The notes: a model not told the origin generated them from the sequence alone. Shown: positions 6,019 through 13,234, counted from the stretch's first letter. The stretch is 13,287 nucleotides of DNA from JAPLKB01 sp964532465 (GCA_964532465.1 CAZHHX010000073.1:1-13287); one strand, 5' to 3'. Translations and numbers: made by a program.

Positions 6019-6034
6019 GCAATTACCGGGCCAA
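6019..6034 (-). promoter_or_regulatory. Candidate sigma-54 promoter
   Basis: The minus strand reads TTGGCCCG-GTAA-TTGC. Against the sigma-54 consensus TGGCACG-N4-TTGCW only one base of the -24 element differs, and the invariant GG (6031-6032) and GC (6019-6020) have the required 10-bp separation. The start would be near 6007, giving a leader of about 30 nt that contains the strong SD of the coiled-coil gene. I see no activator gene or enhancer site in the window. Confidence 0.6.
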
Positions 6035-6035
6035 A

Positions 6036-6064
6036 TTGATAAGATTAATAAATGCTTTGATATT
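6036..6064 (+). promoter_or_regulatory. Weak sigma-70 promoter candidate for lipoprotein gene
   Basis: TTGATA (6036-6041) and GATATT (6059-6064) are separated by 17 bp on the plus strand, upstream of the lipoprotein gene. The region is AT-rich, so chance matches are likely. It would give a leader of about 125 nt. Confidence 0.28.
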
Positions 6065-6150
6065 TGTGGGGAAATTGTGAAAAATGGGAAAATGAAAAGA
6101 TTGTTCTGTTGCCATTATGACAACGATTGATTAAAAACAAACAGTTTACT

Positions 6151-6169
6151 TTGCCTGCATGGCAGGTAG
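6151..6169 (+). repeat. Small hairpin before lipoprotein SD
   Basis: CCTGC-ATG-GCAGG (6154-6166) forms a 5-bp stem that extends to 8 bp with wobble pairs. It ends about 15 nt before the AAGGAGG SD of the lipoprotein gene. It may be an operator or an mRNA 5' hairpin; function unknown. Confidence 0.3.
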
Positions 6170-6195
6170 CTTTAAAAATAAAAAAGGAGGAATGT

Positions 6196-6864
6196 ATGAA
6201 AATCAGGATTAGCAGTTTTATGTTGTTGCTTTCAATTATTGTATTATCAGCAGGATGCGCCAGTGGGCCGAAACCTGTCGAAGGCCTTGAATCATCGTCA
6301 AAATTACAAGCCAGCACTGAGTTTCCGCAAGCACTGGTCTATAAAAAAGACGGCATCAACGGGAAAAAATATGTCAAATTTATCTTTGATCCGGTTGAAA
6401 TTTATTCCGGGGCAGATGCCCAGTTTAATAACGCATCCGAATCAGACAAAAAAGTTATAGCCGATTTTGTAAAAAGTGAGTTTACAAGAGTCGTGCAGGG
6501 TAAATATCCGATTGTGGATAAACCGGCGCCCGATGTACTGCGCATCAAATTTACGCTTGCAGGCATAGAATTGACAAAGCCCGCGCTGGCAACAGCAATG
6601 CGTGTTACACCTGTCGGACTGGCGATGAACCTCGGCAAGAGCGCTGCCGGAATGAGCGGTTCATTCATGGGATCAGTTACCCTTTCAGGAGAATTCTATG
6701 ATTCGGAGACAAACGGTCTTGTTTTTGCCTTTCTTACAAAAAGAGGACCCAATGCCATGGACATTACAACAATGATGTCAGGGTTGGATGCAGCAAAAAA
6801 AGCGGTTACGGAAATAGCCGATAAATTCAAAGAAAATGTAGATATGATTCAGAATAAAAAATAG
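6196..6864 (+). CDS. DUF3313-type lipoprotein
   Basis: This 222-aa protein has a lipoprotein signal: K-I-R at the N terminus, a hydrophobic stretch and the lipobox L-S-A-G-C21, so it should be lipid-anchored, probably in the outer membrane (residues C-A-S after the cleavage site, no +2 Asp). The mature part resembles DUF3313 lipoproteins: K-Y-V-K-F-I-F-D-P-V-E-I-Y at the start of the domain, the helix with F-V-K-S-E-F, Y-P-I-V-D-K-P-A-P-D-V-L-R-I-K-F-T-L near the middle, and the G-E-F-Y-D-S-E-T-N strand near the end. The family has no known function. A longer frame exists from TTG 6127, but the AAGGAGG SD (6184-6190) 5 nt before ATG 6196 and the signal peptide fix the start here. It is probably monocistronic. 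Confidence 0.82.
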   Translation: MKIRISSFMLLLSIIVLSAGCASGPKPVEGLESSSKLQASTEFPQALVYKKDGINGKKYVKFIFDPVEIYSGADAQFNNASESDKKVIADFVKSEFTRVVQGKYPIVDKPAPDVLRIKFTLAGIELTKPALATAMRVTPVGLAMNLGKSAAGMSGSFMGSVTLSGEFYDSETNGLVFAFLTKRGPNAMDITTMMSGLDAAKKAVTEIADKFKENVDMIQNKK

Positions 6865-6884
6865 AAGATATCATCACCGGTTTT

Positions 6885-6921
6885 CGATACAGGGCTTGTC
6901 TTTACTGCAAGCCCTGTATCG
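6885..6921 (+). terminator. Long hairpin after lipoprotein gene
   Basis: A perfect 14-bp stem (6885-6898 with 6908-6921) encloses a 9-nt loop, 20 nt after the lipoprotein stop. Only a short CTTT follows on the plus strand, so it is a terminator with a poor U-tract or an mRNA 3' stabiliser. It argues against starting the methyltransferase at TTG 6896, which lies inside the stem. Confidence 0.55.
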
Positions 6922-6940
6922 CTTTACAGGCAACTTTCTA

Positions 6941-6969
6941 TTTACAAAAGCAGGTCGCTGCGTTATAAA
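6941..6969 (+). promoter_or_regulatory. Promoter for the methyltransferase-NUDIX-MFS operon
   Basis: TTTACA (6941-6946) and TATAAA (6964-6969) are separated by exactly 17 bp; each is 5 of 6 to consensus. RNA would start at about 6976, directly at ATG 6977, predicting a leaderless or nearly leaderless message. That agrees with the absence of an SD before 6977. Confidence 0.5.
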
Positions 6970-6976
6970 TGCAAAG

Positions 6977-7729
6977 ATGAGCGAGACGATAAGAAGTTAT
7001 GCGAATTTGGTATCTCACAGGGAAATCGGCGAGCTTATCAAGGAACATTCCGAAAACAAGGAAGATATCCGGGACATTGCAAAACGTGAAATCAAAGGGA
7101 GTAATGTCCGTACCATGCTCGACCTCGGATGCGGTTACGGCTGGTTTGAAGAGGCGCTGGATAGAGAACTCGATCTTCTTGTCGGCATTGACTGTCTCAA
7201 TGAGAACGAAGCAGGGTTTTTAAAAGCAGCCAAAAAAATTGCAAAGAAGGTAATGTTTAAGAGAATGCAACTGCCGTTGCCAATCAAAATGCCTTCAGAC
7301 TCCTTTGATTTGATTGTATCTGCATACTCTCTTTATTTTTTCCCGGAAGTAATACCTGAAGTAAAAAGGCTTCTTTGCCCTGAAGGGATATTCCTAATCA
7401 TAACCCACAGCGAATCCATGCTCAAAGAAGGAGAAGACTTCTTTGATTTCAGCAATTTAAGAGAAGTTATCCGGCATTTTTCCGCGGAGAACGGCGAGGT
7501 TATTTTAAAAAAGCATTTCAGCAGGGTAACATTTATTGATTACCCGAATGCTTTGCTTTTCGAAAAAGATGATGAAGACCATCTGGCGCAATACATAGAC
7601 TTTAAGAAGGAATTCATATCAAAAGATGTGAGCCCCCATATTGTCAGGGAAAAGATGCTGGAAGAGTTGAAAAATAACGGCAATGTGAAGCTTAATAAGG
7701 ATGACAGGGTTTTTATGGTGAAAAAATGA
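6977..7729 (+). CDS. Class I SAM-dependent methyltransferase
   Basis: This 250-aa cytoplasmic protein has the Rossmann-type methyltransferase core: motif I L48-D-L-G-C-G-Y-G55, which binds S-adenosylmethionine, acidic D72 in V-G-I-D (ribose contact), and S109-F-D-L-I-V-S-A-Y-S-L-Y-F-F with the following E-V-x-R-L-L-C-P-E-G, typical of methyltransferase type 11/25 proteins. The C-terminal 90 residues are helical and charged. The acceptor cannot be told. The frame is open back to TTG 6896 (277 aa), but that codon sits in a terminator-like hairpin and has no SD, so I prefer ATG 6977. Its TGA overlaps the NUDIX ATG by 4 nt, implying a shared operon. Confidence 0.8.
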   Translation: MSETIRSYANLVSHREIGELIKEHSENKEDIRDIAKREIKGSNVRTMLDLGCGYGWFEEALDRELDLLVGIDCLNENEAGFLKAAKKIAKKVMFKRMQLPLPIKMPSDSFDLIVSAYSLYFFPEVIPEVKRLLCPEGIFLIITHSESMLKEGEDFFDFSNLREVIRHFSAENGEVILKKHFSRVTFIDYPNALLFEKDDEDHLAQYIDFKKEFISKDVSPHIVREKMLEELKNNGNVKLNKDDRVFMVKK

Positions 7730-8745
7730 AGACCAAACTTTTTTGCAGCTTATGCGCAAGTTCTCTTGACAAGGATGTACTTGAAGGAAAGGAAAGGCAA
7801 CTGTGCAGGAAATGCGGGGAGATATTTTATGAAAATCCCTTGCCTGCGGCAGCCGTTATTCTTGTCAATCATAAACGGGAAATACTTCTTGTAAAGAGAG
7901 AGAGGGAGCCCTCCAAAGGCATGTGGTGCCTTCCCATAGGATTTGCTGAAATCGGGGAAAGCATAGAAGACGCAGCACTCAGGGAACTCAAGGAAGAAGC
8001 CGGAGTGGATGGAAAGGTTATCCAGCTTATTGATGTGATATCGGAGCATAATGCCTTCTATGGTGATCTTCTGGTCGTGATATTTGAAGCAGAAAAAACA
8101 GGCGGGAAAGAGACGGCAGGCGATGATGCAGTTGACTGCCAATATTTCCCCATCAGGAGTCTTCCGGAACTTGCCTTTGATTCCCAGAAACAGGCGGTTC
8201 AGAAGTTCATCGAACTCAAAAAGGACCTCTGGAGCATGCGTGATTCCTTTGATGCCTTTGTTGAAGGGACAATGCAGAACAGGATTGTCCACCCCGGTGA
8301 CCTCTTGTCCGATGAGCTTGTAAATGTTGTTCAAAACAATTCAAAAAAGATCATTGATCTCTGGCTTGATGACCTTTCATTAAGCCCTTCAACAAAGTCA
8401 TATCGCGGTTTTGACAAAAATGAGCTCTTTTCAAGAGCAATTTTTATAATAAGTCAATTAGAGACCTGGCTGAAAGGGTCAAAGAGCGAAAGCGAATTTA
8501 AGACTTTCTATCAGGACCTCGGGTTTAAAAGGCAGAAAGACGGCATACCTCTTGAAGATCTCATCAGCTCTCTGAGTCTGCTTAAAAAACACATATGGAT
8601 GTTTACACACGCTTTCGGGGTATGGGATAAGATGGTTGATATCTACCGTATGTTTGAGCTTGGCGAAAGGCTCGTCTATTTTTTTGATAAAGCAACATTT
8701 TATACTGTAGTGGGCTATAACAGCAAAGGGCAGGAGGATGAATAA
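7726..8745 (+). CDS. Zinc ribbon-NUDIX hydrolase with RsbRD_N-like C-terminal domain
   Basis: The 339-aa protein has three parts. Residues 7-30 form a zinc ribbon (C7-x2-C10 and C27-x2-C30), as in several NUDIX pyrophosphatases. Residues 38-165 form the NUDIX domain with a complete box: G72-x5-E78-x7-R86-E-L-x-E90-E91-x-G93-V; the catalytic glutamates are intact, so it should hydrolyse a nucleoside diphosphate linked to another group. Residues about 190-325 are an all-helical region with W-L-D-D-L, a L-G-F-K-R-Q-K-D-G-I-P-L-E-D-L segment and L-L-K-K-H-I-W, which resembles the RsbRD N-terminal domain found in stressosome and signalling proteins. Such NUDIX proteins are usually about 150-190 aa, so the C-terminal half is a fusion. 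It overlaps both neighbouring genes. The substrate is unknown. Confidence 0.75.
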   Translation: MKTKLFCSLCASSLDKDVLEGKERQLCRKCGEIFYENPLPAAAVILVNHKREILLVKREREPSKGMWCLPIGFAEIGESIEDAALRELKEEAGVDGKVIQLIDVISEHNAFYGDLLVVIFEAEKTGGKETAGDDAVDCQYFPIRSLPELAFDSQKQAVQKFIELKKDLWSMRDSFDAFVEGTMQNRIVHPGDLLSDELVNVVQNNSKKIIDLWLDDLSLSPSTKSYRGFDKNELFSRAIFIISQLETWLKGSKSESEFKTFYQDLGFKRQKDGIPLEDLISSLSLLKKHIWMFTHAFGVWDKMVDIYRMFELGERLVYFFDKATFYTVVGYNSKGQEDE

Positions 8746-10132
8746 GCCGGATAATGCAACCGGCAAAACAACTGCCCTGATTATAACAGCAATGTCTGCT
8801 TTTCTTACACCGCTTTCTCTTGCCACGGTAAATGTGGCACTGCCTTCTATCGGCAAAGAATTTTCCATGAATGCCATTTCTTTAAGCTGGGTAGCCATGG
8901 CATACATCGTGGCTGCCGCGATTTTTCTCGTGCCCTTTGGAAGGCTGGCAGATATATACGGAATGAAGAGGGTTTTTTTAATCGGTACCTGTGTTTTTAC
9001 TCTCAGCTCGTTTTTCATGGGCATTATTAATACGGCATTAATGCTTATCGTCTTCAGAGTTATCCAGGGAATCGGCGCTGCCATGCTCTTCGGCACAGGC
9101 GTGGCCATACTCAGTCATGTATTCCCCATAGAGGAGCGCGGAAGGGTTTTAGGGATCAATGTGGCATCCGTTTATCTGGGTTTGTCTTTCGGCCCCTTTA
9201 TCGGTGGAATACTGACACAGCATCTTGGCTGGAGGAGTACATTTTTTCTGAATGTGCCTCTGGGAATAATGATCATAATCGCCACACTGTGGAAGCTTAA
9301 GGGAGAATGGGCGGATTCCCGGGGTGAGAAGTTTGATCTTGTCGGGTCATTTATATATGCCCTTATGCTCTTTGCCGTCATGTACGGCTTTTCCCATCTT
9401 ACCCGTGTTTCAGGCATTGTAATAATTATTGCCGGTTTTGCCGGGGCAGTGTTTTTTGTCTATTGGGAAGGGAAAACAACAGTCCCCATCATTGATTTAA
9501 GGCTTTTCAAATCCAACAGGGCTTTTGCTCTTTCGAACATAGCCGCTCTTATCAACTACAGCGCAACATTTGCGGTAGGTTTCCTTTTGAGCCTGTATCT
9601 TCAGTATATAAAAGGTCTCAGTCCGCAAGCAGCGGGTTTTGTGCTTGTATCCCAGCCGATTGTCATGGCGGTTTTTTCACCTATTGCCGGAAAGATCTCA
9701 GACAGGGTGGAGCCGAGAATTGTCGCATCAACAGGCATGGCGCTGTCAGCGCTGGGACTTTTCCTCTTTGTTTTTATAACAGACACAACACCTTTGTGGT
9801 TTATCATCATAAGTCTGGTAATATTAGGTTTTGGTTTTGCATTTTTTTCATCTCCCAATGTAAACGCCATTATGAGCTCTGTGGAGCGTAAATTTTACGG
9901 CATTGCATCATCTGTCCTTTCCACGATGCGGCTTTTGGGACAAACCTTCAGCATGAGCATCGTCATGCTGCTTTTTTTGTTATGTATGGGAAAAGTAGAA
10001 ATTCTTCCTGCCCAGTATCCATGCTTTTTAAAGAGCGTCCGCATTGCCTTTATTTTTTTCGGATTACTCAGCACAGTAGGTATTTTTGCTTCTTTGTCGC
10101 GGGGGAAATTACACCGTGATCCGGCAGAATAA
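8738..10132 (+). CDS. MFS transporter, DHA2 (EmrB/QacA-like) family
   Basis: The 464-aa inner-membrane protein has about 14 hydrophobic segments, the number of the DHA2 drug:H+ antiporter group. Signatures: A-T-V-N-V-A-L-P-S-I at 29-38 (motif D1), G68-R-L-A-D-I-Y-G-M-K-R (motif A), F-R107-V-I-Q-G-I-G (motif B) and G-L-S-F-G-P-F-I-G-G at 148-157 (motif C) followed by G-W-R-S-T-F-F-L-N-V-P-L-G. It probably exports a small, often hydrophobic molecule in exchange for protons; the substrate is unknown. It overlaps the NUDIX gene by 8 nt. ATG 8738 directly abuts AGGAGG (8732-8737), too close to serve as SD; AAGGG at 8726-8730, 7 nt away, may do so. The next in-frame ATG, at 8792, is inside TM1 and unlikely. 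Confidence 0.9.
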   Translation: MNKPDNATGKTTALIITAMSAFLTPLSLATVNVALPSIGKEFSMNAISLSWVAMAYIVAAAIFLVPFGRLADIYGMKRVFLIGTCVFTLSSFFMGIINTALMLIVFRVIQGIGAAMLFGTGVAILSHVFPIEERGRVLGINVASVYLGLSFGPFIGGILTQHLGWRSTFFLNVPLGIMIIIATLWKLKGEWADSRGEKFDLVGSFIYALMLFAVMYGFSHLTRVSGIVIIIAGFAGAVFFVYWEGKTTVPIIDLRLFKSNRAFALSNIAALINYSATFAVGFLLSLYLQYIKGLSPQAAGFVLVSQPIVMAVFSPIAGKISDRVEPRIVASTGMALSALGLFLFVFITDTTPLWFIIISLVILGFGFAFFSSPNVNAIMSSVERKFYGIASSVLSTMRLLGQTFSMSIVMLLFLLCMGKVEILPAQYPCFLKSVRIAFIFFGLLSTVGIFASLSRGKLHRDPAE

Positions 10133-10149
10133 ATAATAATAAGCTGCCT

Positions 10150-11433
10150 TTATTTTCTTAAAAACAGCTCCGGCAGGATCAAAGAGAGTTTGGGCACATA
10201 GGTTATAACAAGCAGGCATCCGATAAACAGCAGAATAAAGGGCAATACGGCCTTCCCTATCTCAATGAGCGAGCGTTTCATAATAGCCATGGAAACAAAG
10301 AGGTTGAGGCCGAAGGGAGGGGTTAAGAAGCCGCACTCAATATTCACTATCATAATAATACCGTAATGGATGTAATCTATGTCGTATCTGTTCAGGGTTT
10401 CCACAAGAATAGGAGATATGACAATAATGGCGGTAACAATGTCCATCAGGCATCCGATAACAAGAAGCACGCCGTTTATAGCAAGGAGAAAGAGCCACTT
10501 GTTTTGAATATTAGCGATTATTATCTCGGCAAGCTTTATCGGTATCTGCTCTACGGTCAAAAGCCATATAAAACTCATGGCGCAGGAAAGAATGAAGAGG
10601 AGGCATCCGGAGAGTATTGCCGAGTCCCTGCATACAGCAAAGAGTTTGTTTATCTTTAATTCCTTGTATATGAAGAGTTCAACAAATAGAGCATATACGA
10701 CGGATACTGCCGCTGCTTCAGTCGGTGTAAAAATTCCTCCGTATATTCCGCCAAGAACAAGGACAGGCAGAAACAATGCCCACATCCCGTCTTTGATAAT
10801 AGCCAGACCTTCCTTGAAGGTGTAACGAACAGTTGAGCGCCAGGCATGTTTTGAGGACATGTAATATGAATAGCCCATAAGGCAGCACCCGATAAATATG
10901 CCGGGCAGAAACCCGGCCATAAACATTTCCGCAACAGACACATTCATTACAAGGGCATATAAAATCATGGGTATGCTCGGCGGTATGAGGATGCCGAGGG
11001 ACCCGGACGAGGTAAGCAGGCCTATGGAAAACCGCTCTCCATAACCTTCTTTAATAAGGGCCGGCATCATGATACTCCCGATTGCTATAACTGTTGCAGG
11101 GGAAGAGCCTGAAATGGCAGCAAAAAACATGCAGGCCATGACAGAAGCCATGGCAAGTCCGCCGGTAAACCTGCCTACAAAGAGCTTCATCACGTTTACC
11201 AGCCTGTTGGAGATTGCTCCTTCAGCCATAATATTGCCGGCAAGGATGAAAAAAGGCACACCGAGGAGTACAAAATTATCAAGCCCGTTGAACAACTGCT
11301 GAATCAGCGATGTTAGCGGAGTTTGGGCAATAAAGACAAGATACACCGCGGTTGTTGCAGCCAGAAGGAGCGCGATAGGCATACTGAGCGCAAGGAGCGC
11401 AAAAAAGCATAAAAGAACGATGGTTAATGTCAT
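10150..11433 (-). CDS. dctM: TRAP transporter large permease (DctM family)
   Basis: The 427-aa protein with about 12 membrane segments is the sodium-coupled transport subunit of a tripartite (TRAP) carboxylate importer. Family motifs are clear: G58-V-P-F-F-I-L-A-G-N-I-M, S-G-S-S-P-A-T-V at 108-115, L146-G-I-L-I-P-P-S-I-P-M-I, F-M-A-G-F-L-P-G at 171-178, G-G-I-Y-G-G-I-F-T-P-T-E-A-A-A near 231-245, and P-P-F-G-L-N-L-F-V near the end. Length is normal. The ATG follows the dctQ stop with no gap (TAG then ATG), so it is translated as a unit with dctQ. The gene ends 17 nt from the convergent MFS gene, and no good terminator lies between them. The symbol is at family level. Confidence 0.95.
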   Translation of the reverse strand: MTLTIVLLCFFALLALSMPIALLLAATTAVYLVFIAQTPLTSLIQQLFNGLDNFVLLGVPFFILAGNIMAEGAISNRLVNVMKLFVGRFTGGLAMASVMACMFFAAISGSSPATVIAIGSIMMPALIKEGYGERFSIGLLTSSGSLGILIPPSIPMILYALVMNVSVAEMFMAGFLPGIFIGCCLMGYSYYMSSKHAWRSTVRYTFKEGLAIIKDGMWALFLPVLVLGGIYGGIFTPTEAAAVSVVYALFVELFIYKELKINKLFAVCRDSAILSGCLLFILSCAMSFIWLLTVEQIPIKLAEIIIANIQNKWLFLLAINGVLLVIGCLMDIVTAIIVISPILVETLNRYDIDYIHYGIIMIVNIECGFLTPPFGLNLFVSMAIMKRSLIEIGKAVLPFILLFIGCLLVITYVPKLSLILPELFLRK

Positions 11434-11943
11434 CTATTGTTTTTTCCTGACCCTCTCAAAGGGTTCGCCCCTTAAAAAGGCATTAAAATGCCTGTAAGAT
11501 AAAGCAAAAAACCTGAAGGCCATTGTAATTGAAAACAGGGGAATCGGTATATAAGGGATAAACATGGGTATCTGCATGGCAGGACTCTTCACGCCAAAAG
11601 ATTTTAAATTAAAGAGGTGTTTGGTCCCGTAATATATAAAGAGGACGGCCATAATGCCCGATATGAAATAGGCCGCAGTCTTCAGGAGATGACTTGCCTT
11701 GTCCGGACAGTATTCTGTCAGCGCTTCCATGGAAAAATGCGTTCCGTACTTTACCCCGATGGATGCCCCAAGATAGGTTGAAAAAATAATCGTATAATTT
11801 GCCACCTCGCCAAACCAGGGGAATGTATAAGACAGCGTGTACCTTAAGACAGTTTCCACAAAGGTAAGGAAGGCTATCCCGATAAGCGCAAAGGCAGCGC
11901 ATCCTTCCTCAAACTTGTTTAGTTTATTGATAAAATCGTTCAT
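11434..11943 (-). CDS. dctQ: TRAP transporter small permease (DctQ family)
   Basis: The 169-aa protein with four membrane helices is the small membrane subunit that holds the large permease. It shows the typical F-P-W-F-G-E-V-A-N-Y at 41-50 and L-G-A-S-I-G-V-K-Y-G-T-H-F-S-M-E at 58-73, which correspond to the W-x-E-E-x-A-R and G-A-x-x-A-x-R-x-x-H-I-x-I-D pattern of the family. A TTG at 11970 would add nine residues, but ATG 11943 begins at the expected M-N-D-F before the first helix; neither has a clear SD. It is separated from dctP by 131 nt and joined directly to dctM. The weak initiation region fits lower expression than DctP. Confidence 0.9.
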   Translation of the reverse strand: MNDFINKLNKFEEGCAAFALIGIAFLTFVETVLRYTLSYTFPWFGEVANYTIIFSTYLGASIGVKYGTHFSMEALTEYCPDKASHLLKTAAYFISGIMAVLFIYYGTKHLFNLKSFGVKSPAMQIPMFIPYIPIPLFSITMAFRFFALSYRHFNAFLRGEPFERVRKKQ

Positions 11944-12045
11944 AATAAAATGTTTTAAAAACCGGAGCAAAGAGGCAGGAGACGGGAATATATCAAAAAA
12001 ACCTCATCCCGATCCCTTGCCCATTAATTACACACAATATTTTTT

Positions 12046-12073
12046 ACACCCGGCTCATAGCCCCGAAGGGTGT
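12046..12073 (-). other. Stem-loop directly after dctP stop codon
   Basis: ACACCC and GGGTGT (12046-12051, 12068-12073) pair, with an inner GGCT/AGCC helix and a 5-nt bulge. It starts 1 nt after the dctP stop on the minus strand and is followed by A-rich, not T-rich, sequence there. It is therefore probably an mRNA 3'-end stabiliser or processing element between dctP and dctQ. The rest of 11944-12045 shows no gene; there is one run of seven T (minus strand) near 11995-12001 without a clear stem before it. Confidence 0.4.
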
Positions 12074-12074
12074 T

Positions 12075-13091
12075 TTATTTCTTTTTTGAATAAAAATCTA
12101 TCTTACTTATATAAAAATCGTACCATTCAGCACCATAGATTCCTCTGTATTTATCATGAACGGGTTTAACAGCTTCTTTAAATACCGCCCTTTCTGCGGC
12201 AGTCAATACAATAACATCCACCCCTTGGGTTTTTGCCTTTCCCACAGCCTCTACCCTGTTTTTGGCATTATTATCTCTGTTAACTTTAATCTGGACATCC
12301 GATGCCTCTTTGAATATCTTTTGCTGTTCAGGAGTCAGGGAGTTCCAGAATTTCTTGTTTACGACCACAGGGCACTCAGTCAGAATATGATTCGTTAAGG
12401 TGGCAAATTTATTTACCTCCGTAAACTTCATTAAAATGGAGGTAAAGATGGGATTATCCTGTGCGTCAATCACCTTCTGCTGCAAGGCATTATAGATTTC
12501 AGGGAAGGGAAGGGGTGTCGGATTGGCGCCGAGAGTTTTGAATGTATCTATAAATAATGGACTTTCTATAACCCTTATCTTAAGACCCTTCAAGTCTTCC
12601 GGTTTTCTTATCGCACGTTTTGAATTTGTAATATCCCTGAATTCATTTTCCGTATAACCGATAAAGACAAAACCCTTGGGGTCGCAATATTTGTAAAATC
12701 TGTCCCTGATGTCTTTGTCGTCAAGCATCTTGTATGCTGTCTCTCTGTTTGGATATATGAAAGGCAATTCTATTATACCCATCTCCGGCACAAAATTGGC
12801 CAGCACACCGGCAGTAACAGCAGTCATATGAAGGGTTCCAGCCTGTACCTGTTCCGTCATCGAACGTTCACCGCCAAGCTGGCCCAAAGGGAAAACCTGA
12901 ACCTCAATTTCTCCCTTTGTCTTTTCATTCACATATTTCGCAAAAGCAAGGGCTCCATGGTGCTGAGGGTGAACAGGGGGTCCCACATGTCCGTATTTGA
13001 CAACAATTTTTGCCTCAGCAAGAGAAAAGGAAGAGGCCACAAGCACAAAAACAAACAAAATAAGCATACTAAAAATCACTTTTTTAAACAT
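12075..13091 (-). CDS. dctP: TRAP transporter solute-binding protein (DctP family)
   Basis: The 338-aa periplasmic protein binds the carboxylate ligand and delivers it to DctQM. It has a Sec signal peptide: M-F-K-K, a hydrophobic core at 5-22 and a likely cleavage near S-L-A-E-A (25-27). The mature part starts with K-I-V-V-K-Y-G-H, and family features include G70-Q-L-G-G-E-R, F-V-P-E-M-G-I-I-E-L-P-F near 100-111, F151-R-D-I-T-N-S-K-R-A-I, G169-L-K-I-R173-V, where the arginine is the usual carboxylate contact, and P194-x-P-x-I-Y-N-A-L-Q-Q-x-V-I-D-A-Q-D-N213-P. It is a DctP-type, not a TAXI-type, protein; the ligand cannot be assigned. An ATG at 13112 is in frame, but AAGGAG lies 7 nt before ATG 13091 and inside that extension, so 13091 is the start. 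Confidence 0.93.
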   Translation of the reverse strand: MFKKVIFSMLILFVFVLVASSFSLAEAKIVVKYGHVGPPVHPQHHGALAFAKYVNEKTKGEIEVQVFPLGQLGGERSMTEQVQAGTLHMTAVTAGVLANFVPEMGIIELPFIYPNRETAYKMLDDKDIRDRFYKYCDPKGFVFIGYTENEFRDITNSKRAIRKPEDLKGLKIRVIESPLFIDTFKTLGANPTPLPFPEIYNALQQKVIDAQDNPIFTSILMKFTEVNKFATLTNHILTECPVVVNKKFWNSLTPEQQKIFKEASDVQIKVNRDNNAKNRVEAVGKAKTQGVDVIVLTAAERAVFKEAVKPVHDKYRGIYGAEWYDFYISKIDFYSKKK

Positions 13092-13127
13092 GGCGCGCTC
13101 CTTGTGACGCATTATTTTTTAATAATG

Positions 13128-13153
13128 TTTATACAAAAGACGCCGGTTGTCAA
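13128..13153 (-). promoter_or_regulatory. Possible dctPQM promoter
   Basis: TTGACA (13148-13153) and TATAAA (13128-13133) are individually good but only 14 bp apart, shorter than the normal 16-18 bp. The short spacing may mean an activator-dependent promoter, or the true -10 may be the poorer sequence just downstream. Confidence 0.35.
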
Positions 13154-13160
13154 ATAAAAA

Positions 13161-13198
13161 CGTGAAGTGAATAAACCCGTGAAGCATATCTCGTGAAG
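13161..13198. repeat. Three CGTGAAG direct repeats
   Basis: CGTGAAG occurs at 13161-13167, 13178-13184 and 13192-13198, starts 17 and 14 bp apart. An inverted GTGAAG core occurs again as CTTCAC near 13274-13279. The spacing is irregular and the units are too short for CRISPR. They lie upstream of dctP and may be operator half-sites or an intergenic repeat family. Confidence 0.5.
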
Positions 13199-13199
13199 C

Positions 13200-13234
13200 C
13201 CTCCCTTCGGGAGGACATGCCCCCGCAAGCGGGG
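13200..13234. repeat. Tandem GC-rich hairpins upstream of dctP
   Basis: Two perfect palindromes follow each other: CCTCCC-TTC-GGGAGG (13200-13214) and CCCCG-CAAG-CGGGG (13221-13234), linked by ACATGC. No T-run follows on either strand. They look like a REP-type intergenic element or a terminator of a gene beyond the window. Beyond them, AACCTGT (13251-13257) and ACAGGTT (13278-13284) form a further inverted repeat with a 20-nt centre. No gene is seen in 13092-13287. Confidence 0.5.

Noticed and set aside
6896..6976. TTG-initiated N-terminal extension of the methyltransferase
   Set aside because: The TTG lies in the 5' arm of a perfect 14-bp hairpin, has no SD and lies upstream of the best promoter; ATG 6977 is preferred.
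8479..9108. Minus-strand open frame of 209 codons
   Set aside because: It is antisense to the NUDIX and MFS genes, whose frames carry clear family motifs; it has none.
10142..10169. AGCTG/CAGCT hairpin between MFS and dctM
   Set aside because: The stem is only 5 bp with an 18-nt loop and it overlaps the last dctM codons; insufficient for a terminator call.
12046..12089. Plus-strand terminator (hairpin followed by T-rich tract)
   Set aside because: The pattern is good in the plus direction but no plus-strand gene precedes it, and the T-rich tract is the end of dctP coding sequence.
13161..13198. CRISPR-like array
   Set aside because: Repeats are 7 bp and spacers 7-10 bp of unequal length; no cas genes are present.
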